Positions 1 to 5,591 of a stretch of DNA of 8,723 nucleotides are shown piece by piece. Below the pieces are notes generated by a model. The model was given only the letters and a program-made list of their open reading frames with translations, searched no databases and was not told the origin of the DNA. Source of the DNA: Sphingomonadaceae bacterium (GTDB lineage: Bacteria; Pseudomonadota; Alphaproteobacteria; Sphingomonadales; Sphingomonadaceae); contig CANFIV010000042.1 in the NCBI GenBank assembly GCA_947446935.1, positions 1-8,723 of the forward strand, read 5' to 3'. The position numbers and the translations under genes were made by a program. Each line of letters begins with the position of its first letter. Position 1 is the first letter of the stretch.

Positions 1-877
1 CAGGGCTGCAGGGCGAGCCAACGAGAATGAAAATACGCAAGCTGGAATAATCATGGTCGCCGATCTCGGGCGAGGCCAGCAGCTGGTACAGCGCCGTCGG
101 CGGCAGGTACATGTGCGTGACCTTGTATTCCGCAATCGTGCGCAGCACGCGCTCGGCATCGAAGCCGGGCAGGATAACCTGCGTGGCGCCGAGGCTCATG
201 GTCGAAAGCGCGACCGGCCCTGCCGCATGGGTGATCGGCGCGGAGACCAGCGCGACCGGATTGTCGGTGCGCCCGCCCATGCCGTCAGCGGCAGTCTCGA
301 TCATCGTGCCCCAGCCGAGGTTGGTGACATTCGCACCCTTCGATGGGCCGGTCGTGCCGCCAGTGGGGAAGATGCCGACCATATCCATCAGGTTGCCGAA
401 GGCGTCGATCTCGGGCTCGACGAAGTCGGCGGCCGTCACGTCCGCCATGAATTCCTCAAGGCTCGGATCATCACCCATGCGCTGGTCAAGGCACACGAAA
501 TGTTGGAGCGTGGGGCACAGGTCCTTGAGCTGCTGCACCTCTTCGGCCTTCGACGAGTGATAGACCATCCACTTCAGCCGCACGTAATTGATGTAGGCGG
601 CGTTGGCGTCGATCGCGTTGCGCGTGTTGACCGGGATCCACTTGCCATTGGCGCGCCACATGGCGAGCACCGCCACGAGGAGCATGCCATCGTTCGGGCC
701 ATAGAACCCGAGCAGGTCCTGATTCTCAAACCCATGCTTCTGCAGCGCGGCAGCGATCCGCTCGGACAGCTCCTTGGTTTCGGCGAAAGTCAGCTTGAGC
801 CCGCTTTCGGTATCCACGATCGCAAGGCGCGAAGGATCACGGTCATGGCCGCGGTCGAAGTAGTCGATGGCACGCAT
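1..877 (-). CDS. Acyl-CoA synthetase / AMP-dependent ligase, C-terminal part cut off by window edge
   Basis: Class I adenylate-forming enzyme that would activate a carboxylic acid with ATP and then form the CoA thioester, acting in the cytoplasm. The reading frame stays open from the ATG at 877 to position 1 (292 codons), about the first 55% of a typical 500-550-residue family member. The phosphate-binding signature TGGTTGPSKG is at residues 172-181, with K180 the usual loop lysine. The N-terminus MRAIDYFDRG is typical of this family. Near the cut edge a YLPPTALYQLL segment is followed by VGSPCSP, which resembles the start of the A5 region. It starts 7 bases after the stop of the upstream GST gene, with a GGGGAT sequence as possible ribosome site, so it is the third gene of the GST unit. 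Substrate specificity cannot be read from this half; an aromatic or phenylpropanoid acid is plausible from the neighbours only. Confidence 0.9.
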   Translation of the reverse strand, partial: MRAIDYFDRGHDRDPSRLAIVDTESGLKLTFAETKELSERIAAALQKHGFENQDLLGFYGPNDGMLLVAVLAMWRANGKWIPVNTRNAIDANAAYINYVRLKWMVYHSSKAEEVQQLKDLCPTLQHFVCLDQRMGDDPSLEEFMADVTAADFVEPEIDAFGNLMDMVGIFPTGGTTGPSKGANVTNLGWGTMIETAADGMGGRTDNPVALVSAPITHAAGPVALSTMSLGATQVILPGFDAERVLRTIAEYKVTHMYLPPTALYQLLASPEIGDHDYSSLRIFILVGSPCSP

Positions 878-884
878 TGTGCTG

Positions 885-1670
885 TTATCCCCAACGGTTG
901 ATTTCAGGGCCGGGTGCCCATGTTTTAAACGGTTCAGACGTGGTGGCCATGGCCCGGGCTGCCAGAAAACAGGGCCGTTCTGCCACACGTGTCAGCCAGG
1001 CGCGGCTCAACGGCGCGCTGGCGAATGCTTCGGGCCGGATCAATTCCATTCCTGCCAGCCAGCTATAGGTAACCAGATCAGCGATGGAAAAATCGCCCAT
1101 CAGCCAGTCGCGGCCATCGGCCAGTTTGTCCTCGCAGCGCGCGACGGCCTGATCGACCTTGGTCTGGCTGTCAGCCACCTGGCCCGCATCGATGGCGTCA
1201 TCATGCAGCGCCTGCCAGCGCGCGCGCAGATCGTCGGAGACGACCGAAGCGGTGAGCGAGGCAAAAGCCTCTGCCGGAATGGCAGCAATGGCCTGTTGCG
1301 ACGAAGCGAGGTTGCCCAGCAGCGCCGCCGCGGGCGAAAGCCGCTCGGTGATCTGGCGGCACCACATCAGCATTTCCCAGTGAGCATAGGCATCACTCGG
1401 CTGAAGCCCGCAGCCCCCGGCCAACTCATCGAAATACTGTGCGAGGAATACCGACTCGGTCATGGCCTCGCCATCGATCACCAGCACCGGGCCCTCGCCC
1501 TCGATGCCCAGATCAAGCGCGATGGGTTCGGTGATCCCCGGCAGTCTATGACGCGCACCCGCCAGCAAATCGATCGGATGGCAAGGAATGTCGAGCCCGC
1601 TTTCAGCCAGCGCGGCCAGCACGGTAAGCGAAGCGCCGTTGGGTTCGCCATGATAGAGCACTGCACCCAT
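885..1670 (-). CDS. Glutathione S-transferase family protein, second member of a GST pair
   Basis: A 261-residue GST-fold protein. The N-terminal thioredoxin-like domain (about 1-85) begins LYHGEPNGAS and contains GPVLVIDGEAMTES: P61 fits the cis-proline and E72-S73 fit the glutathione glutamyl-binding pair. The helical C-terminal domain carries DWLMGDFSIADLVTYSW at 188-204, including the conserved N-capping box and Asp. The start at 1670 overlaps the stop of the upstream GST by one base (TGATG), so I chose it over a longer frame starting at 1733 that would run into the neighbour. Its N-terminus is clearly paralogous to the upstream GST (EPNGAS against EPNANS), but it lacks the INPQG stretch and is more divergent. 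The pair may form a heterodimer, as described for the BaeA/BaeB beta-etherase of Novosphingobium aromaticivorans; that link is inference. An independent GST with another substrate is the alternative. Confidence 0.85.
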   Translation of the reverse strand: MGAVLYHGEPNGASLTVLAALAESGLDIPCHPIDLLAGARHRLPGITEPIALDLGIEGEGPVLVIDGEAMTESVFLAQYFDELAGGCGLQPSDAYAHWEMLMWCRQITERLSPAAALLGNLASSQQAIAAIPAEAFASLTASVVSDDLRARWQALHDDAIDAGQVADSQTKVDQAVARCEDKLADGRDWLMGDFSIADLVTYSWLAGMELIRPEAFASAPLSRAWLTRVAERPCFLAARAMATTSEPFKTWAPGPEINRWG

Positions 1671-2437
1671 CAGACGATCCCTTCCATCACGAGGCTGTAG
1701 CGCGCCGCCAGATCGGTCTTCCCCATCGCCCAAGTGCGCTTCACCGCATCGCGTTCATAAACGCGCTTCAGCCAGCGCATGATATTCGGCGTCCTTTCGC
1801 GGCTGGCGAGATCGGGCTGCGACAAGGGCAGCGAATAGGTCGAATTGAAGATGTTGATATCGGCGAGGCTGTAGGCATCGGACCCCACATAGTCGCGCTT
1901 GCCAAGCTCTTCCTCAAGCTTGGCGATGCCCAGCGCCACGCGGCGACGGCTTTCGGCCATTTCGCTCTCCGAGAAATCCCCGTTGATCGCCTTGCGCCAT
2001 GCGATGCGGCGCTCGGGCAGCGGAATGCGGTCAATCGCGGCCGCCAATTCCTCGGGATCACGCTTGCGCACCATCGGCCCCACGAAAACGCTCCAGCCAA
2101 TCATCGAGAAGCTGGGCCCAAGCCACTGGTCCATGAACTTCATCCACCAACGCACGCGCCACCGGTCCTGCGCATCGGCGGGCATGAGGTCCGGGCCCGG
2201 AAACGCCGCGTTGACGTATTCCATGATCGCAGTGCTCTCGGTCAGCACTCTGGTGCCGTGCGTCATCGCCGGGATCGTGCCCTGCGGGTTGATCGCGAGG
2301 TACTTGGGCTTGTGCTGGTCGAACTGCAGCATGTCGATATAATGGCTGGCGAAGGGCACCCCCTTTTCCATCAGCGCCAGCATGGGTTTGCCCGAATTGG
2401 CATTCGGCTCCCAGTGGTAGAGCGTGACCTCGGTCAT
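1670..2437 (-). CDS. LigF-like glutathione S-transferase (candidate beta-etherase)
   Basis: A 255-residue cytoplasmic GST. The thioredoxin-like domain has LYHWEPNANSGKP at 6-18, where the Asn-Ser segment corresponds to the catalytic N-terminal region of LigF-type enzymes. It also has INPQGTIPA at 49-57 (cis-Pro 56) and LTEST at 65-69 for glutathione binding. The C-terminal domain has SMIGW at 111-115, IPLPERRIAWRKA at 138-150, and DYVGSDAYSLADI at 182-194. From memory these blocks match LigF of Sphingobium SYK-6, which cleaves beta-aryl ethers of lignin dimers with glutathione. It is the first gene of unit 3, preceded by GGGAGAGAG at a normal distance from the ATG at 2437, and it is translationally coupled to the next GST. 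Beta-etherase activity is likely but not certain, because LigF relatives also act on other aromatic substrates. Confidence 0.87.
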   Translation of the reverse strand: MTEVTLYHWEPNANSGKPMLALMEKGVPFASHYIDMLQFDQHKPKYLAINPQGTIPAMTHGTRVLTESTAIMEYVNAAFPGPDLMPADAQDRWRVRWWMKFMDQWLGPSFSMIGWSVFVGPMVRKRDPEELAAAIDRIPLPERRIAWRKAINGDFSESEMAESRRRVALGIAKLEEELGKRDYVGSDAYSLADINIFNSTYSLPLSQPDLASRERTPNIMRWLKRVYERDAVKRTWAMGKTDLAARYSLVMEGIV

Positions 2438-2474
2438 GACTTTCTGCTCTCTCCCGGTTCTGCGCGCATTGCAG

Positions 2475-2492
2475 AATTGCCTTACTGCAATT
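2475..2492. repeat. Inverted repeat AATTGC-N6-GCAATT in GST leader
   Basis: Two perfect 6-base arms, AATTGC at 2475-2480 and GCAATT at 2487-2492, flank a 6-base spacer. The right arm overlaps the shared CAATTGTTAG motif. It lies between the predicted promoter and the GST start codon and could be a second operator half or a chance palindrome. Confidence 0.4.
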
Positions 2493-2532
2493 GTTAGTGT
2501 TGCATACTAAATCAGCGCGAGGCGCGGTTCAA
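2488..2532 (-). promoter_or_regulatory. Predicted promoter of GST unit with shared CTAACAATTG motif
   Basis: On the minus strand a TTGAAC box (2532-2527) is followed, after 17 bases, by TAGTAT (2509-2504). This matches the -35 and -10 consensus at four or more positions each. The 10-base motif CTAACAATTG lies at 2497-2488, at or just after the expected start point, which suits a repressor operator. The GST start codon is about 50 bases further on, with GGGAGAGAG at 2455-2447 as ribosome site. The promoter call is by eye. Confidence 0.55.
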
Positions 2533-2647
2533 GGGTTCCTGCCCCGATAGGCAGATGCCGCGTCGGCTTACGACTAGACGCGCGCGCGCGCTAAGTGCTG
2601 CGGGGCGTTCAAATTTCACCTGGTGGCACGCCATCGCGCGCCGAACG

Positions 2648-3019
2648 TCAGCGCGCCGCCATGCTCCAACGCCACAGTCCGTCGTGGCCCGAAAGCGGCG
2701 CACCCAAGCGCGCCTCGCTGGCACGGCGAAGGCCATCGGCTTCCAGCAAGCCGCGCAGCACGACCCAGTCGCTCCACCGTGTCAGGCCCTCGATGCGCCC
2801 GGCACCCGCCATGGCACTGTGCGCATCGCGCAGGGGCACCTTGGCAAGATCAATATGCTGCAGCCCTGCAGCGGTCCGGGCATAGTCTGCCGTTTCAGCG
2901 AGACGGCTGTCGAACACCACAAATGCCGGAATGACAGCCGCCCTGGCCGCCACCGGGATCGTCGCAGCAGCGCCCGCCAGCGCCGATCCCTTGAGCATGG
3001 CTCGCCGGTCGATCCGCAT
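2648..3019 (-). CDS. Small Tat-exported protein of unknown function, coupled to flavocytochrome genes
   Basis: A 123-residue protein. Residues 4-11 read DRRAMLKG, a twin-arginine motif (R5-R6), followed by a hydrophobic stretch and a likely cleavage site after AARA near residue 27. Folded export by the Tat system is therefore predicted. The mature part begins with a short hydrophobic strand FVVFDSR (33-39) and contains IEGLTRWSDWVVLRGLL (76-92) and a C-terminal GLWRWSMA. I recognise this only as a small sphingomonad-type hypothetical family and cannot assign an activity. Its ATG overlaps the stop of the cytochrome gene by one base (TGATG). The arrangement recalls the 4-cresol methylhydroxylase operon pchACXF of Pseudomonas putida, where pchX is a small gene of unknown role beside the cytochrome and flavoprotein genes. 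A role as export partner or assembly factor is inference. Confidence 0.82.
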   Translation of the reverse strand: MRIDRRAMLKGSALAGAAATIPVAARAAVIPAFVVFDSRLAETADYARTAAGLQHIDLAKVPLRDAHSAMAGAGRIEGLTRWSDWVVLRGLLEADGLRRASEARLGAPLSGHDGLWRWSMAAR

Positions 3020-3423
3020 CAGCTCGCCTTCCCGAGATACTTGGCAATCGCATCAAGCTCGGCATCGGTCACATCGACCTTGGTCTGCACCGGCATCGCA
3101 CCTTTGCCCATGCGCACCACGCTGTGCACGTAATCGGCCGTCAGATCGGTGCGGTTCGCAAGCAGGCCCTTGTCCGGCGTGTCGCCCGCCATGATTCGCT
3201 GCTTGGTCAGCAGGTTGGTGCCCATACCGCCCAAGAGGTGGCAATACCCGCAGTGGACCTGAAACAGCACTTTTCCGTCCCCACCGGGCTTGAGCCGGTC
3301 GCCAGCAGGTGCTTCGCCGCGCATCTGGTAGGGCGGCGGCGGTCCCGGAGGGGGCCCTGGCGGAAGCGCGGCAACGGCGGCGGCAGAGGCCAGAAGTCCG
3401 GCGGCGAGGATCAAGTGCTTCAT
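3019..3423 (-). CDS. Periplasmic class I cytochrome c, electron-acceptor subunit of flavocytochrome
   Basis: A 134-residue c-type cytochrome. Residues 1-19 form a Sec signal peptide (MKHLILAAGLLASAAAVAA). The heme motif CGYCH is at 58-62 and M110, in MGKGAMP, is the likely sixth ligand. These are the features of a small monoheme periplasmic cytochrome. The start shares ATGA with the stop of the upstream flavoprotein gene (4-base overlap), so the two are very likely made together as subunits, as in 4-cresol dehydrogenase and eugenol hydroxylase. In those systems the cytochrome takes electrons from FAD and passes them to the respiratory chain. One oddity is a proline-rich stretch PPGPPPGPPPPYQ at residues 21-33, just after the signal peptide; it could be a flexible linker or docking arm. 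The family call is secure and the partner call is strong from context. Confidence 0.9.
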   Translation of the reverse strand: MKHLILAAGLLASAAAVAALPPGPPPGPPPPYQMRGEAPAGDRLKPGGDGKVLFQVHCGYCHLLGGMGTNLLTKQRIMAGDTPDKGLLANRTDLTADYVHSVVRMGKGAMPVQTKVDVTDAELDAIAKYLGKAS

Positions 3424-4994
3424 GCCTTGCCTCCTCGATTGGCGGCATAGGCCGCAGGCCAGATCCCCTGCTTGCCCGGCGCGACAATCCCCGCAGGATC
3501 AAGCGCATTCTTCACCTTCTCGCCGAACCGGCGCAGCGCGTGGTCGTTGAAATCGAAGGTGTCCATCACCGGGTCCATCCAACCGAGGTGAGTACGATAT
3601 TCGGCATAGCCCGCCTTGGCCGTCTCACCGATCAGCGTATCGAACAGGCGGCGCATTTTCAGCACCTCCTCGGCATTGTCGCGGTCGTACATCAGCATAT
3701 TCACGTTGTTGGCAAAGCGCCCGCCGATGGTGAAGCTGGCGTAGAAATCGACATCGAAGTCGGCGATGATCTTGCGGCTGCGGTGCATCTGGTCGAGCAC
3801 GTGCTTGCCGGTCGCCGGCACCACTGGCGAGAAGCCCATGTGCGCGCCGCGCCCACCGATCCAGTCGCTCATCTGCAGCGGGACCGCAGAGGGAATGCCC
3901 ATCGTCGTCTCGATCCCGTGGATGTAGTCACCCGGGTGCCACCAATGCTCGGCCGGCGGCGTCGCCAGATTGCGCGCCATCGCCGCCTTCACAACCTCGG
4001 CCTTGGCCTTGACCACGCCCTCGTCGCCATAGAAGCGCAGCGCAACCTGCCAGTAGCCGAGGCCATATTGCTTGAGCAGTTCGTCCACCCGCGCATCGGG
4101 GATCGCGCCGGGCTTGTCCCAAAAGTCCTTGCGCTGGCCTTTCAGCACCATCTTGCCGAGCCAGCTCGGGATGAACACGTTCTGGTCGATCAGGCCCGAA
4201 ATCTTGAGCGGCGCGATCGTGTCGATCACCCAGCCGATATCGTCCACCGCCGGAATATCCCACACCAGCTCGAGCGATGTCTCGGGCGCGGGCTGCAACC
4301 ACAGCCCGGCCTTGGTTACGATGCCGAGATTGGACTGCGAGAAGGCCAGATCGAACGTCGGGCCATAGCTCATTGGAAACAGGTGCCAGGCCGGATTGCC
4401 TGTCATCGCGCCCATGCCCGTGCGCACCAGATCGCCGTCCGGCAGAACCGCCTCGATCCCGCACAAATTGCGCGCGTGGAGCCCATAGGAAGTATCACCG
4501 ATGCCGTGCTCGAGCGCGTTGCCAAGCACCGAGCCCCAGGCATTGCCCGGCACCGAAAGCCAGAGCGGGGCCTTCTCGCGCTGGATCTGCTCATACAGGT
4601 CGAAAAACCCGACGCCCGGTTCAACCACGCAATAGGCGAGCTTGTGATCGAGCTCGAGCACCTTGTTCATGCGGCCCAGATCGAGCACGATCGAGCCCGC
4701 AAGGCGCGGCGCGGCATTGCCATAGCCCAGGTTCTTGCCGCGCGAGACCGGCCAGAGCGGAGTCTTGTGCTCATTCGCCAGCCGCACGATCGCACGCACT
4801 TCCTCGACATTCGCCGGCGCGATCGCGGCGCCGGCGGGCCACTCCTCGGCATCACCCGGCGCATATGTATCGGAATAGGCGTCGCGGTCGGCATCGGTGG
4901 CCATGACCCAGTCTTTGCCGACGACACCGGCGGCCGCGGTGAGCATGGCATCGAAGGTTTTAGGGCTGACGCGGGGCGGCAGATGCAGCTTCAC
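3420..4994 (-). CDS. VAO/PCMH-family FAD-dependent phenol oxidoreductase, flavoprotein subunit (4-cresol dehydrogenase / eugenol hydroxylase type)
   Basis: A 524-residue flavoprotein of the vanillyl-alcohol oxidase / p-cresol methylhydroxylase family, close to the usual length. The FAD-binding region has PVSRGKNLGYGNAAPR at 82-97, and the C-terminal cap ends with DPAGIVAPGKQGIWP at 499-513. Aligned by memory and spacing to fungal VAO, the phenolate-binding residues are conserved: Y91 (VAO Y108) and Y466-R467 (Y503-R504). H385 in GAHMGFSP fits the covalent-FAD His422. Positions D170, Y187, T457 and H466-H467 of VAO are G150, D167, S420 and N429-N430 here, so specificity probably differs. It should oxidise a 4-alkylphenol at the benzylic carbon via a quinone methide and pass electrons to the next gene's cytochrome. 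I chose GTG at 4994, with GGGAG about 10 bases upstream. A TTG at 5027 falls inside the shared promoter motif. No signal peptide is visible. Confidence 0.88.
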   Translation of the reverse strand: MKLHLPPRVSPKTFDAMLTAAAGVVGKDWVMATDADRDAYSDTYAPGDAEEWPAGAAIAPANVEEVRAIVRLANEHKTPLWPVSRGKNLGYGNAAPRLAGSIVLDLGRMNKVLELDHKLAYCVVEPGVGFFDLYEQIQREKAPLWLSVPGNAWGSVLGNALEHGIGDTSYGLHARNLCGIEAVLPDGDLVRTGMGAMTGNPAWHLFPMSYGPTFDLAFSQSNLGIVTKAGLWLQPAPETSLELVWDIPAVDDIGWVIDTIAPLKISGLIDQNVFIPSWLGKMVLKGQRKDFWDKPGAIPDARVDELLKQYGLGYWQVALRFYGDEGVVKAKAEVVKAAMARNLATPPAEHWWHPGDYIHGIETTMGIPSAVPLQMSDWIGGRGAHMGFSPVVPATGKHVLDQMHRSRKIIADFDVDFYASFTIGGRFANNVNMLMYDRDNAEEVLKMRRLFDTLIGETAKAGYAEYRTHLGWMDPVMDTFDFNDHALRRFGEKVKNALDPAGIVAPGKQGIWPAAYAANRGGKA

Positions 4995-5024
4995 CGGCGG
5001 AATTCTCCCATGTTTATTTTCTAC

Positions 5025-5064
5025 CAATTGTTAGCATTTTGCAGTGAACCTGACGCTTCGTCAA
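5025..5064 (-). promoter_or_regulatory. Predicted promoter of flavocytochrome unit with shared CTAACAATTG motif
   Basis: On the minus strand TTGACG (5064-5059), a 17-base spacer and CAAAAT (5041-5036) form a good sigma-70-like promoter. The -35 box overlaps the stop codon of the DUF3237 gene. The motif CTAACAATTG at 5034-5025 begins one base after the -10 box, covering the expected start point. The extended site, TACCAATTGTTA on plus, is nearly palindromic (TAN-CAATTG-NTA). This position favours repression by a dimeric regulator. The call is by eye. Confidence 0.6.
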
Positions 5065-5558
5065 GTCAGCGCGTAATACCGCACATGATTGCCATCGGGC
5101 CGCCGTTCGCCGACGCCGATGAACACATGCCGCGTCAGCCAATCGTGCGGGCCCTTGCTCGTCTCGAAGGTCGGTTGCGCGCGCAGATAGTATTCGGCGT
5201 GGGGCACGGGCGTGCCGCCGGCAAAGGCCCACTGGCGCAGGCGATCCATGGTGCCGGGCTCGCGCCCCCACAGGAAGCCCTTGTTTTGCATGTAGATCAG
5301 CGTGCCGTCATCCACCTCCAGCATGTACCGCGCGTCGAACACGGCGGTGTCATCAGGCCGGAAGAAGGCATAGTCGCCGCCCGAATTGGGCACGGCCTTG
5401 CCCTTGAGCCGCGGCCCCTCGAATTCCCCATCATCAACATAGACCGCACTGCGCATGCCCCCGCTCGGCACATCGGGGATCATCTGCACGCGGGTGAAGC
5501 GCAAGGTGCAGGCGAAGGCGAATTCCAGCCGTGGGTTGTCGAGGGTCGAGAAGTCCAT
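5061..5558 (-). CDS. DUF3237 family protein
   Basis: A 165-residue cytoplasmic protein with no signal peptide or membrane segment. It matches the DUF3237 family along its length: LEFAFACTLRF near the start, DGEFEGPRLKGKAVPNSGGDY at 43-63, then FDARYMLEVDDGTLIYMQNKG at 74-94, AEYYLRAQPTFET at 121-133, and WLTRHVFIGVGERR at 140-153. The function of DUF3237 is not established; members are small beta-rich proteins often found in aromatic and steroid degradation clusters, where a role as a small enzyme or ligand-binding protein is suspected. It follows the PQQ dehydrogenase gene after 33 bases, so it is probably the last gene of unit 1. I preferred ATG at 5558 (GGGA about 9 bases upstream) over a TTG at 5573. 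Confidence 0.85.
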   Translation of the reverse strand: MDFSTLDNPRLEFAFACTLRFTRVQMIPDVPSGGMRSAVYVDDGEFEGPRLKGKAVPNSGGDYAFFRPDDTAVFDARYMLEVDDGTLIYMQNKGFLWGREPGTMDRLRQWAFAGGTPVPHAEYYLRAQPTFETSKGPHDWLTRHVFIGVGERRPDGNHVRYYALT

Positions 5559-5591
5559 TGTGTGCGTTCCCAAATTAGGGACAGGCCCTAT

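Larger units (their letters stand above)
2438..2647. other. Intergenic region between units 2 and 3
   Basis: This 210-base gap is the largest in the window. Its left part (about 2488-2532) holds the likely promoter and shared motif for the GST unit. Its right part holds an alternating CG tract at 2579-2591 and a weak interrupted inverted repeat near 2553-2575. I see no convincing terminator with a T-run for the flavocytochrome unit that ends at 2648, and no small gene. Confidence 0.6.

Noticed and set aside
53..901. 282-codon plus-strand frame opposite the acyl-CoA synthetase
   Set aside because: The minus strand has a clear AMP-binding enzyme with its signature motif over the same bases; the plus product has no recognisable features.
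867..1700. 277-codon plus-strand frame opposite the second GST
   Set aside because: It is a shadow of the GST gene; composition and lack of domains argue against coding.
2579..2591. Alternating CG tract
   Set aside because: It could form Z-DNA in principle, but such runs are common in high-GC genomes and nothing else supports a function.
4565..4770. Possible loss of the covalent-flavin site because NN replaces a conserved HH in the flavoprotein
   Set aside because: Counting from the Tyr-Arg pair shows that HH corresponds to VAO H466-H467, not to the flavin-linking H422. The latter aligns with H385, which is present.
4995..5027. TTG start extending the flavoprotein by 11 residues
   Set aside because: The TTG lies inside the shared CTAACAATTG motif at the predicted transcription start, so it could not carry a ribosome site on the transcript. 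GTG at 4994 has GGGAG upstream.
5576..5590. Short hairpin TAGGG-N5-CCCTA between the PQQ dehydrogenase and DUF3237 genes
   Set aside because: The stem is only five base pairs with no T-run, and the two genes look co-transcribed, so I do not call a terminator.
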